Source: Bacteroidota bacterium (GTDB taxonomy: Bacteria; Bacteroidota; Bacteroidia; Bacteroidales; VadinHA17). Taken from it: a stretch of DNA of 10,622 bases. The notes under the pieces are model-generated. The model was not told the origin of the DNA. It did no database searches and was given only the letters and a program-made list of their open reading frames with translations. A program made the translations under genes and the position numbers. Each line of letters starts with the position of its first letter. Positions within the stretch are counted from its first letter, which is position 1. This document shows positions 1 to 7,539 of this stretch, one piece after another. The stretch covers positions 1 through 10,622 of the forward strand of contig JAUWMO010000093.1 of NCBI GenBank assembly GCA_030613125.1, written 5' to 3'.

Positions 1-24
1 AACCTTTTTCTCTTTATAAGGCAT
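1..24 (-). CDS. Possible 5' end of a MerR-family regulator gene (cut by window edge)
   Basis: An ATG at 24-22 on the minus strand opens a frame that runs off the window after eight codons, reading MPYKEKKV. This short start resembles, from memory, the N-terminus of MerR-type regulators that Bacteroidota carry close to alaS and an M23 peptidase gene, where a helix-turn-helix beginning with an IGEVA-like motif follows. Nothing of the DNA-binding domain is visible here, so the family call rests on eight residues and gene order. It lies 72 bases downstream of the propeller gene on the same strand and could be the third gene of that operon. It could equally be a chance open frame. Confidence 0.35.
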
Positions 25-96
25 GATTAAAGTTTTAAATCAGATGAATTCTCTAAGATTCACTAAATTAATAATTAATCTTAATATACAAGAAAG
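25..96. other. Short AT-rich spacer with a weak inverted repeat
   Basis: This spacer follows the stop codon of the propeller gene. It contains the inverted repeat TAAGATT (54-60) and AATCTTA (77-83), with a 16-base AT-rich loop. Neither side has a strong T-run, so I do not call it a terminator. Transcription may continue leftward into the frame at the edge. Confidence 0.3.
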
Positions 97-1623
97 TTAA
101 TCTTTTTCTCCCAGACAATAAAGATAGCCATCCCGTGAAGCAATGTAAATTTTTCTGTCATCAACTATAGGAGTAGCTTCAAAAGGCCCAGCCATTTTAT
201 CAATTAGCTTGAATCTCAGGCTATCATCATAATGATAAAGTCTGATACCATTATACCCGGCGACAATTAATTTATGATTAAATATTACAGGCGTTGAGAT
301 TGATGGTCCAATATAATCTTTAAATATCAGTTTCGGAGTTTGATATAGGGTTAAACTGTCAGGACCAGGCACAAGTGAATCATTCAGTACTTCCTGGTGG
401 TCAACAACATACAGAAATCCGTCGATTCCCGCAAAAGCTGCCAGCTTTTTTTGATGGTGTCCTGTATAAATATCATTTATACCTACTGAGCCAATTACTC
501 CACCTTCCCATGATGACAACTCAATATTACCTGTTGGAAAATACCAGATAACGGCATCATTTCCATTCTTGTAAGGATCAAGTTTCAGAACCCCTCCCTT
601 TCCGCTTATATATTGTTTTTCAATAGAAACAAGGATACTACTGTCATTTGTAACTATCGCCGAACCATCTATATCTGAACCTACAAAAAATTCCCAATCC
701 AGATCTCTTTTTATCAGGTCATAAGCAAAAACTCTTCCGGAACCTGAGGCTATATATATCTTATTGTCAAGCAAACTGGGTGAACTTTCAGTTACCACAT
801 TATATTTGTGTCTTCTAACATCTTCGGGTTTATATAATTTCAACTCCTGAATGATTTTCGGCTGGAGCATCCCGTTTTTAATTGATGCCTCTTGTGGATT
901 GGCGTCAAAAACGGTGAATAATGAATTCTCCAGTCCTATATATACAGTATCATTAATTATTAATGCAGAACCATCAACATCCCTGCTGTAAGAGTCAGTC
1001 CATTTGCTGTCCAATCTCCAGAGTTCCTTTCCCGTTAAAAATGAAATTGCCCGGTAGCTTGGGATGTGTTTTGAGTCCAGGTAATTTCCCACTCCAAGCC
1101 GGCTTCCCTGCAGAATGATATATTTTTCTTCTTCACAGTCAGTATTATTGTTAATCCAGAATGTTCCTGTGCCTTTTACAACATCATCAAATTTATACTC
1201 CCAGACAACTTTTCCGGTATTTGCATTAATCTTTTTTAAATGGTGATCATATGCCCCCTGAATAAGATATTTCTTATCATTCTCTAAAATTAACAAAGGT
1301 TGGCCGGTCCATCCGGCACCAGCCCAGATCCTCGATCCAAGTTTTCTTGAAATTATAGTCTCACCCTCTCCAAGCCATAGCTTCCATATTAAATTAAGTG
1401 TTGAAGGTGGTTCACTACCATAAAAATTTCTCTGCGGATTGCCCAGGAAGGTTGGAATCAAGGCCTGAATAACATATTCAGTTGTATCTTTAATTGTATC
1501 TTTATTCTGATAATATACAGGGAGAGGCAATAAAATGTTTGAAGTAGCAAAAAAAATCGGGTTTATCTGTGAGAAAAACCCGATTCCGAAAAAAAATATT
1601 ATACCAATTATGGATTTGATCAT
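97..1623 (-). CDS. Secreted PQQ-like beta-propeller repeat protein
   Basis: A 508-residue protein of unknown precise function. The N-terminus (residues 1-28) has one lysine followed by a strongly hydrophobic stretch, fitting a Sec signal peptide or uncleaved anchor; no lipobox cysteine is seen. The rest is built of PQQ/BamB-like propeller units. Examples are TGKVVWEYKFD (136-146), TGKELWRLDS (197-206), SPSLLDNKIYIASGSGRVFAYD (starting at 281, shown here in part as KIYIASGSGRVFAYD at 288-302), STPVIFNHKLIVAGYNG (443-459) and TPIVDDRKIYIASRDGYLYC (484-503). The recurring pattern is a P or S, a D/N turn, then (I/V)YIAS..G.(L/V)..(Y/D). A DxDGSA motif occurs twice (216-221 and 317-322). There is no evidence of dehydrogenase catalytic residues or PQQ binding, so a binding or scaffold role in the periplasm or outer envelope is more likely than an enzyme. 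The ATG at 1623 lies 10 bases after the peptidase stop; AAAGG abuts the start codon, too close for a normal ribosome binding site. Co-transcription with the peptidase is inferred from this spacing. Confidence 0.85.
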   Translation of the reverse strand: MIKSIIGIIFFFGIGFFSQINPIFFATSNILLPLPVYYQNKDTIKDTTEYVIQALIPTFLGNPQRNFYGSEPPSTLNLIWKLWLGEGETIISRKLGSRIWAGAGWTGQPLLILENDKKYLIQGAYDHHLKKINANTGKVVWEYKFDDVVKGTGTFWINNNTDCEEEKYIILQGSRLGVGNYLDSKHIPSYRAISFLTGKELWRLDSKWTDSYSRDVDGSALIINDTVYIGLENSLFTVFDANPQEASIKNGMLQPKIIQELKLYKPEDVRRHKYNVVTESSPSLLDNKIYIASGSGRVFAYDLIKRDLDWEFFVGSDIDGSAIVTNDSSILVSIEKQYISGKGGVLKLDPYKNGNDAVIWYFPTGNIELSSWEGGVIGSVGINDIYTGHHQKKLAAFAGIDGFLYVVDHQEVLNDSLVPGPDSLTLYQTPKLIFKDYIGPSISTPVIFNHKLIVAGYNGIRLYHYDDSLRFKLIDKMAGPFEATPIVDDRKIYIASRDGYLYCLGEKD

Positions 1624-1633
1624 CCTTTAGTTT

Positions 1634-2605
1634 CTAATCAAATGATTGCCCGCTTTTCATTGACAGTTCAATCATACGGTCCCATTCTTCAGCAGAAAGA
1701 TCATTGTAATAAAAGTTTATGGGATTGACCTTTTTACCTTTGTGATGTACCTCATAATGCAAGTGCGGAGCTGTGGATGATCCTGTACTTCCCACAAAAC
1801 CAATAACATCCCCTCTTTTTACCTTTTGTCCTTTCCTTACGTTAAATCCGCTCATATGGCCGTACAATGTTTTATAACTATACCCATGATCGACAATAAT
1901 TCGATTACCATATCCTCGGCGTGATTTTATTACATTAACCACTTCACCATCTCCTGTAGAATAGATACTTGTTCCGGTAGGGGCTGTAAAATCCATTCCA
2001 TAATGGAATTTACGGATTTTATATATTGGGTGAATTCTATAACCCCATCCTGATGCCGTTCTTTTCAGGTCTTTATTAGAAACCGGCATAATTGCAGGTA
2101 TGCAGGCCAGCATTTGTTCCTTGTTCAAAGCCAGTTCAATGAGTTCATCGTACGATTTCGATTGAACATAAATCCTTTTCGTCAGTTCACCAAGTTGTTT
2201 AGATGTTGCAATCACAATTTCCGAATTATCGTATCCTTCAAGTTCACTGTAGCGGTTTACGCCTCCAACACCCTGGGAACGAACAGAGCTCGAAATAGGT
2301 TCAGTTTCAAATATAGTACGGTACAGGTTATCATCTCTTTCTTCCAGATCGGACAAAACAGCATTCATTTGCCGAAGTTTACCATTCATGATTTCGTACT
2401 GGGCGATCAGTTGATTATTCTCGCGCTTAAGTTTTCTCTCCTGTGGTAAGTCGAAAATATAGGAAAACACAAACATGTAAAGGCCAGCTAATAAAACACT
2501 TCCAACAAAATAGGCCAAAAACTTAAGAACTTTATCTTTTAAACTGTGTTCTATCCTGTCGTATCGTAATGAATCAGGATTAAATTTAAATTTTATTTTG
2601 GCCAT
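1634..2605 (-). CDS. Membrane-anchored M23 (LytM-type) peptidoglycan endopeptidase
   Basis: A 323-residue protein. After a basic, cytoplasmic N-terminus it has one transmembrane helix (about residues 28-50), then a charged segment with coiled-coil character (about 54-95), a linker, and a C-terminal M23 domain (about 183-298). The zinc ligands of the family are all visible: H201 and D205 in HYGMDF, and H283 in the HLHYEV motif (H281xH283); H250 in YGHMS is the usual second catalytic histidine. The fold markers SGWGYRIHP (185-193) and GFVGSTG.S.APHLHYE are complete, so the enzyme should be active. By family knowledge such proteins cleave peptide cross-links of peptidoglycan in the periplasm during growth or division; some homologues instead act as regulators. 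The ATG at 2605 is chosen because it gives the full basic N-terminus before the helix. It is divergent from alaS and first gene of a leftward operon with the propeller gene. Confidence 0.93.
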   Translation of the reverse strand: MAKIKFKFNPDSLRYDRIEHSLKDKVLKFLAYFVGSVLLAGLYMFVFSYIFDLPQERKLKRENNQLIAQYEIMNGKLRQMNAVLSDLEERDDNLYRTIFETEPISSSVRSQGVGGVNRYSELEGYDNSEIVIATSKQLGELTKRIYVQSKSYDELIELALNKEQMLACIPAIMPVSNKDLKRTASGWGYRIHPIYKIRKFHYGMDFTAPTGTSIYSTGDGEVVNVIKSRRGYGNRIIVDHGYSYKTLYGHMSGFNVRKGQKVKRGDVIGFVGSTGSSTAPHLHYEVHHKGKKVNPINFYYNDLSAEEWDRMIELSMKSGQSFD

Positions 2606-2642
2606 ATTATTCTACTTTTTACTAAAAAAGAATTGATAGCGG

Positions 2643-2674
2643 CAAATCTAAATGAAAAAAACTAATTTTACAAG
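2643..2674 (-). promoter_or_regulatory. Bacteroidota-type promoter of the M23-propeller operon
   Basis: On the minus strand the sequence TAGATTTG (2650-2643) is an exact match to the -7 consensus TAnnTTTG of the primary sigma factor of Bacteroidota. CTTG (2674-2671), which carries the TTG of the -33 element, lies 20 bases upstream. This spacing fits the known 19-21 bases. Transcription would begin near 2636-2638, giving a leader of about 30 bases before the peptidase ATG. The match and spacing are seen directly; activity is inferred. Confidence 0.55.
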
Positions 2675-2698
2675 CAAATTATACGGGATTTATAATTT

Positions 2699-2730
2699 TT
2701 TGTTACAATAACGAAGTGATTTACAGATTG
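2699..2730 (+). promoter_or_regulatory. Weak candidate promoter for alaS
   Basis: TTTG at 2699-2702 is followed after 19 bases by TACAGATTG (2722-2730), an imperfect match to TAnnTTTG with one extra base. The spacing is right but the -7 element is poor. A start of transcription here would give a leader of only a few bases before the alaS ATG at 2741. No purine-rich ribosome binding site is seen before that ATG, which is common in this phylum. Confidence 0.25.
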
Positions 2731-2740
2731 TTTATTTCAA

Positions 2741-5374
2741 ATGAATAGCTCTGAATTAAGAAAAGCTTTCCAGGATTTTTTCCGATCAAAGGCACATAAA
2801 ATCGTACCTTCAGCTCCATTGGTCATAAAAAATGATCCAACTCTTATGTTCACAAATGCCGGAATGAACCAGTTTAAGGATATATTTCTGGGTAATTCCC
2901 AACCAGAACATGTCAGAGTGGCCAATTCTCAGAAATGTTTGCGCGTTTCAGGAAAACATAATGATCTTGAAGAAGTTGGGCATGATACTTATCATCATAC
3001 TATGTTCGAAATGCTCGGAAACTGGTCTTTTGGCGGGTATTTTAAAAAAGAGGCCATTCACTGGGCCAAAGAATTTCTTGTGGATGTATTAAAAATTCCA
3101 ATAGACCGGCTATACGCAACCATTTTTAAAGGGAGTGAGAAGGAAAATGTGGAAAGGGATTCAGAAGCATTTACTTATTGGAAAGAGGTAATAGGTTCTG
3201 AAAGAATCCTGGAGGGATCAAAAAAAGATAATTTCTGGGAAATGGGTGATACTGGTCCATGCGGACCCTGTTCGGAAATACATATTGACCTGAGGCCTGA
3301 TGACGAAAGGAAGAAAAAACCAGGTAAAGAACTTGTAAATAAGAACCACCCATTGGTTATTGAGATATGGAACCTGGTGTTTATTCAATACAACAGATTG
3401 GCTTCCGGCCAGCTTGAGTCGTTACCTCAAAAACATGTTGATACAGGTATGGGCTTTGAAAGGCTCTGCATGATGGTACAGGGGAAATCCTCAAACTACG
3501 ATACAGACCTGTTTCAACCAATCATTCAGGAAATCGGATTACTTTCGGGGAAAAAATATGGCGATAATGAAAAAAATGATATAGCTATGAGGGTGGTTGC
3601 CGACCATTTACGAGCAGTTTCTTTCTCTATTGCCGAAGGTCAGTTACCATCTAATAACAAAGCTGGTTACGTTATCCGGAGGATTCTTCGCCGTGCTATC
3701 AGGTATGCTTATTCCTTTCTGGGACAGAACAAACCTTTTATATATAAACTTGTACATGTCATGACAAATAACCTTGGACATGCTTTCCCTGAACTTCTGT
3801 CACAAAAGGAACTAATATCTAAAGTTATCAAAGAAGAAGAGGTTTCATTCCTGAAAACCCTTGATACCGGGATCAGGATGCTTGAGGATCTTATAGGCCA
3901 AACCAGGAGCCAGGGAAAATCTGTATTGAGCGGGAAGTCAGCTTTTACCTTATACGATACATACGGTTTTCCTCTTGACCTGACAGAATTAATTGTCAAA
4001 GAGCATAATATGACTGTTGACAGTGAAGAATTTGAACGAAATATGCTTGTCCAGAAATCCCGGTCGAGAAATGCCGGGAAACTTGAAGCAGGAGATTGGG
4101 TTGAACTTGAAAAAGGTGATCAGGAAGGTTTTATTGGATACGATCACTCAGAATCGGAAATCAAGGTAATGAAATATCGTAAGGTCTCTCAACAAGATAA
4201 GGTTCTTTATCATCTGATTTTTAACAAAACCCCTTTTTATGCCGAAAGTGGTGGACAAGTTGGAGATAAAGGAATTATTGAATCAGAAAATGAGACATTA
4301 AAAATTATTGATACTCAAAAAGAAAATGAAATTATTATTCACTTTGTAAATAAACTCCCGGAAGATCTGAAAACTTCTTTTAAGGCAAGAGTAAATATTA
4401 AAGAAAGAAGTGACACTGAGAAGAACCATTCTGCTACACATCTTCTTCACAGAGCTCTTCGGGAAATACTTGGGGAACATGTTGAACAAAAGGGATCATT
4501 AGTACATCCTGATTACCTCAGATTTGATTTCAGTCATTTTCAAAAACTAAACCATAAGGAAATAATTAGCATTGAAAAAACAGTTAATGCGGATATCCGG
4601 GCTAATTTCATCCTTGAGGAAGACCGATCATTGCCATATAATGAAGCAATAAAAAAAGGAGCATTAGCACTATTTGGTGAAAAGTATGCTGAAAAGGTAA
4701 GAGTTATCAGGTTTGGGAATTCAATTGAACTTTGTGGAGGGACTCATGTAGATGCAACCGGTCAAATTGGATTATTTAAAATCATTTCTGAATCCTCAAT
4801 TGCAGCCGGAATCAGGAGAATTGAGGCAGTTACGGGACCAAAAGCAGAGGAATATATTCTAAGCCAGCAGGCGATTATCGAGAAAGTCAGACAGGCACTT
4901 AAAGGATCAGAAGATATAGTTAAAACCGTTAAGGAACTTTCAATAGAAAATCAGAAATTACGTCATCAGATAGAAAAATTTGAAAAAATACGCATTAAAA
5001 ACCTTAAAGGAAAACTCATCAACAACGACCTTGAGAAAGCTGGAGATGTTTCACTAATAATTAAGGAGGTTTCAGTTGGGTCGGCAGCTGAACTCAAAGA
5101 TATGGCCTTCCAACTCCGAAACCAGGTCAGCAATCTTTATTGTACACTTGGAGCAGATATTCAGGGCAAGGCACATCTGGTATTAATAATATCTGATAAT
5201 CTTGTTGAATCCTTAAAACTGGATGCAGGAAAGATTATTAAAGATATCTCTGAAAAAATAAATGGCGGCGGCGGTGGTCAGCCTTTCCTTGCAACGGCAG
5301 GAGGTCAAAGCCCCGCAGGAATACACATGGCTTTAGAATTGGCAAGAGATCATATTATTAATAAACTCAATTGA
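2741..5374 (+). CDS. alaS: Alanyl-tRNA synthetase
   Basis: A complete 877-residue class II synthetase, close to the usual bacterial length of about 875. It attaches alanine to tRNA-Ala in the cytoplasm and clears mischarged Ser- or Gly-tRNA-Ala. The catalytic domain starts at the N-terminus (SSELRKAFQDFF), with GDTGPCGPCSEIH at 169-181, DTGMGFERL at 234-242 and the ADHLRA...GYVIRRILRRA stretch at about 287-324. The editing domain has its complete zinc site: H563 and H567 in HSATHLLH, and C665 and H669 in CGGTH. A helical, coiled-coil-like segment (about 705-755) leads to the C-Ala/DHHA1 domain with its glycine-rich GGGGGQPFLATAGGQ near 846-860. The ATG at 2741 matches the family N-terminus. 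The gene ends in TGA, so TGA is a normal stop in this genome. It is divergent from the M23 gene and followed by its own hairpin terminator, so it is probably monocistronic. Confidence 0.98.
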   Translation: MNSSELRKAFQDFFRSKAHKIVPSAPLVIKNDPTLMFTNAGMNQFKDIFLGNSQPEHVRVANSQKCLRVSGKHNDLEEVGHDTYHHTMFEMLGNWSFGGYFKKEAIHWAKEFLVDVLKIPIDRLYATIFKGSEKENVERDSEAFTYWKEVIGSERILEGSKKDNFWEMGDTGPCGPCSEIHIDLRPDDERKKKPGKELVNKNHPLVIEIWNLVFIQYNRLASGQLESLPQKHVDTGMGFERLCMMVQGKSSNYDTDLFQPIIQEIGLLSGKKYGDNEKNDIAMRVVADHLRAVSFSIAEGQLPSNNKAGYVIRRILRRAIRYAYSFLGQNKPFIYKLVHVMTNNLGHAFPELLSQKELISKVIKEEEVSFLKTLDTGIRMLEDLIGQTRSQGKSVLSGKSAFTLYDTYGFPLDLTELIVKEHNMTVDSEEFERNMLVQKSRSRNAGKLEAGDWVELEKGDQEGFIGYDHSESEIKVMKYRKVSQQDKVLYHLIFNKTPFYAESGGQVGDKGIIESENETLKIIDTQKENEIIIHFVNKLPEDLKTSFKARVNIKERSDTEKNHSATHLLHRALREILGEHVEQKGSLVHPDYLRFDFSHFQKLNHKEIISIEKTVNADIRANFILEEDRSLPYNEAIKKGALALFGEKYAEKVRVIRFGNSIELCGGTHVDATGQIGLFKIISESSIAAGIRRIEAVTGPKAEEYILSQQAIIEKVRQALKGSEDIVKTVKELSIENQKLRHQIEKFEKIRIKNLKGKLINNDLEKAGDVSLIIKEVSVGSAAELKDMAFQLRNQVSNLYCTLGADIQGKAHLVLIISDNLVESLKLDAGKIIKDISEKINGGGGGQPFLATAGGQSPAGIHMALELARDHIINKLN

Positions 5375-5400
5375 AACTAAGCCTATTAGCCGCCTGATTT

Positions 5401-5426
5401 CCTGATTTATCCTGATCAGGTTTTTT
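5401..5426 (+). terminator. Intrinsic terminator after alaS
   Basis: CCTGAT (5401-5406) pairs with ATCAGG (5415-5420) across an eight-base loop and is followed directly by six T residues (5421-5426). This is a compact but classical hairpin plus T-run, 26 bases after the alaS stop. The unit CCTGAT also occurs at 5393-5398 and 5411-5416, so alternative pairings with the same 3' arm are possible. Confidence 0.6.
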
Positions 5427-5491
5427 GTTATTAATCCTGACCCTTTTGTCCTTTTATGTTATTTTTTTACAATAATTTTATGACTATTTCG

Positions 5492-5516
5492 TAACTTTAA
5501 GAAATAACTATTTCTT
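5492..5516 (+). promoter_or_regulatory. Candidate operator (and weak -7 element) before the first acyl-CoA synthetase gene
   Basis: A perfect inverted repeat AAGAAATA-AC-TATTTCTT spans 5499-5516 and ends 8 bases before the ATG at 5525. TAACTTTA (5492-5499), one mismatch from TAnnTTTG, sits at its left edge, but no convincing -33 element was found. ACTATTTC also occurs as a direct copy at 5483-5490 and 5507-5514. An 18-base palindrome over the presumed transcription start would suit a dimeric repressor. It is AT-rich, so chance symmetry remains possible. Confidence 0.35.
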
Positions 5517-5524
5517 TGTCATCA

Positions 5525-7300
5525 ATGATTTCAAGAACATTTGAAATACTTGAATATAGTTTAAAAAATCACCCCAGGGAAGATATCCTTGCAGGTAAAA
5601 AGAATGGAAAATGGAAGAAATATTCCACAAAGGATTATTATAAATATTCAATTCTTGCAGGAATAGGTCTGTTAGCACTTGGTTTAAAAAAAGGTGATAA
5701 AATAGCCACCATTTCAGTCAACAATCACCCCGAATGGAATTTCATTGACATGGCGATGAGCATGACAGGAGTTATCCATGTTCCTGTTTACCCATCATTA
5801 AGTCAGGATGATTTTAAATTTATTTTCAATCAATCACAGATAAAATATGTTTTTGTTACTGATGAGAAAACTTATGAAACTATTCGTCCGGTACTCGACC
5901 ATACACCTTTTGTACTTTCAGTGTTTGGTTTCAACCAGATAAATGGTACTATATATTGGAAGAAGATCATTAACTTGGGTAAAGAAAACAAGGCTAAATA
6001 TGAAGGGGAATTAGATAAACAAAAGAAAACTATAAAACCTGATGATCCTGTCACACTTATTTATACGTCAGGAACAACAGGAAAACCAAAAGGAGTCCTC
6101 CTTTCTCATCATAATCTGGTAAGTAATATACTAGCATCTTCAGATTTACATCCATTAAGATATAAGGATAAAGTTATTAGTTTTCTTCCTTTAAGCCACA
6201 TTTATGAACGAACATCTAATTATCAGTTTCAATATTCAGGTATAGGAATCTATTATGCTGAAGGTATTACCGCTATCATTGAAAATCTTAAGGAGATCAG
6301 ACCGGAAGGATTTACAACCGTACCAAGACTACTGGAAAAAATACGTTCTTCACACCTGAATCAAGGCCAGAATCTGAAAGGTTTGAAAAAAAGTATCTTT
6401 TTACTTTCAAATAAACTCGCTTTAGTTTACCCTAATGACCATAATTTAACTTTGACTTTTAGAATAAAAAGATTAATTAGTTATGTATTGGTTTTCAGAA
6501 GGCTCCGAAATGCCTTAGGAGGCCGGATAAAATTCATTGGTTGCGGGGGAGCAAGACTGAATCCGGAAGTTGAGAAATTTTTCTGGACTGCAGGTCTTCC
6601 GGTGTACCAGGGATATGGCCTCACTGAAACATCACCTTTGATATCTTTAAACAGACTTCCTTTATCAAAATGCAAAATTGGTACAGTAGGGCCGGTAGTT
6701 CCTGGTGTAAAGGTGAAAATTAAAGAAGATGGTGAGATCCTCTGTAAAGGATCAAATGTAATGATAGAATATTTTAGGGAACCTGACTTAACCAAAAAGG
6801 TAATCGATGAGGAGGGCTGGTTCCATACTGGAGATATAGGTGAGCTAACCAGGGATCAATTTCTTATAATCAGGGGTAGAAAGAAACATCTCTTTAAAAC
6901 TTCCTACGGTAAATACATTGCTCCACAAGTAATTGAAAGCCGTTTCAGCGAATCACAAATTATTTCCCAGCTTATGGTTGTTGGCGAAAGTGAAAAATTT
7001 GTAGGAGCTTTAATTCTTCCGAACTTTGAACAATTGTATAAATTAGTGAAATCATCCCGGGGTTTAAAAACATTTGACAAAATAAAACTAACCCAGTTAC
7101 CTGAAACCCAGAGCCTTATACAATCGGAAATAAATAAAATAAATAAATCATTAGGTTTAAATGAACAAATTAAGAAATTTCAGATCATAAGTGATGATTG
7201 GTCTGTTAGCACGGGAGAGATATCACCAAGTCTGAAATTACGCCGGGATTTTATCTCCAGGAAATACCAACACTTGATTCGTTTGTTTTATAATGATTAA
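5525..7300 (+). CDS. Long-chain fatty-acid-CoA ligase (AMP-forming), first tandem copy
   Basis: A 591-residue adenylate-forming enzyme of the COG1022 (FAA1-like) group. It activates fatty acids with ATP to acyl-AMP and then transfers the acyl group to CoA, at the cytoplasmic face of the membrane. Visible motifs are the P-loop YTSGTTGKPKG (180-190), GYGLTETSP (363-371), GWFHTGDIGE (431-440), the hinge region RGRKKHLFK starting at 450, and the C-terminal catalytic lysine K571 in SLKLRR. Length and domain order are complete. The ATG at 5525 is preferred to the TTG at 5516, because MISRTF aligns with the start of the second copy. Several positions depart from the family consensus: RGRKKH where TDRKKE is usual, and MIEYFREP where MIGYYKDP is usual. 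This may mean altered substrate range. Chain-length preference cannot be read from sequence. It is followed by a paralog 239 bases downstream. Confidence 0.9.
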   Translation: MISRTFEILEYSLKNHPREDILAGKKNGKWKKYSTKDYYKYSILAGIGLLALGLKKGDKIATISVNNHPEWNFIDMAMSMTGVIHVPVYPSLSQDDFKFIFNQSQIKYVFVTDEKTYETIRPVLDHTPFVLSVFGFNQINGTIYWKKIINLGKENKAKYEGELDKQKKTIKPDDPVTLIYTSGTTGKPKGVLLSHHNLVSNILASSDLHPLRYKDKVISFLPLSHIYERTSNYQFQYSGIGIYYAEGITAIIENLKEIRPEGFTTVPRLLEKIRSSHLNQGQNLKGLKKSIFLLSNKLALVYPNDHNLTLTFRIKRLISYVLVFRRLRNALGGRIKFIGCGGARLNPEVEKFFWTAGLPVYQGYGLTETSPLISLNRLPLSKCKIGTVGPVVPGVKVKIKEDGEILCKGSNVMIEYFREPDLTKKVIDEEGWFHTGDIGELTRDQFLIIRGRKKHLFKTSYGKYIAPQVIESRFSESQIISQLMVVGESEKFVGALILPNFEQLYKLVKSSRGLKTFDKIKLTQLPETQSLIQSEINKINKSLGLNEQIKKFQIISDDWSVSTGEISPSLKLRRDFISRKYQHLIRLFYND

Positions 7301-7386
7301 CTGTTATTATGTGTCAAACATTCACAATGAAACACATCTGTTTTTGTGTATTTTACTAATTATCCCAGATATTTCAGGAATCCTAT

Positions 7387-7408
7387 ATACCATTAAAAAA
7401 AATGGTAT
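7387..7408. repeat. Perfect inverted repeat, possible operator
   Basis: ATACCATT (7387-7394) and AATGGTAT (7401-7408) form an exact 8-base inverted repeat around six A residues. No T-run follows on either strand, so it does not look like a terminator. The half-site ATACCA recurs at 7432-7437, between the two promoter-like boxes of the second synthetase gene. This arrangement is suggestive of a regulator binding site but unproven. Confidence 0.4.
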
Positions 7409-7416
7409 TTAAAGTA

Positions 7417-7446
7417 TTTGTAACAGACTTCATACCAGTATATTAA
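7417..7446 (+). promoter_or_regulatory. Candidate promoter of the second acyl-CoA synthetase copy
   Basis: TTTG (7417-7420) is followed after 18 bases by TATATTAA (7439-7446), which fits TAnnTT but not the terminal TG of the TAnnTTTG consensus. It would give a leader of about 85 bases before the ATG at 7540, containing the small hairpin at 7459-7473. Confidence 0.3.
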
Positions 7447-7539
7447 ACATACACAAATATTGCTTTCTGCAATTTCAAAAGAAGCAGTCGGAAAATTCAA
7501 ATAGAAATTATATATTTGAATAAAATAAAATTTTATCCT

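Larger units (their letters stand above)
7301..7539. other. Intergenic region between the two synthetase genes, with several hairpins
   Basis: No gene is seen in these 239 bases. A weak hairpin (ACACA 7332-7336, TGTGT 7345-7349) followed by ATTTTA may end the first transcript. Further on lie a perfect inverted repeat (7387-7408), a candidate promoter (7417-7446) and a small leader hairpin (ATTGC 7459-7463, GCAAT 7469-7473, five-base loop). The presence of its own promoter-like elements suggests the second copy was transcribed separately. Confidence 0.5.

Noticed and set aside
54..83. Hairpin as a terminator of the leftward operon
   Set aside because: Seven-base AT-rich stem with a 16-base loop and no clear T-run on the minus strand.
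2114..2449. Plus-strand open frame of 111 codons
   Set aside because: It is antisense to the well-supported M23 gene and its translation resembles no known protein.
2737..2925. Minus-strand open frame over the alaS start, and similar short frames within alaS and the synthetase genes
   Set aside because: All are shadows of strongly conserved coding sequence on the other strand or frame.
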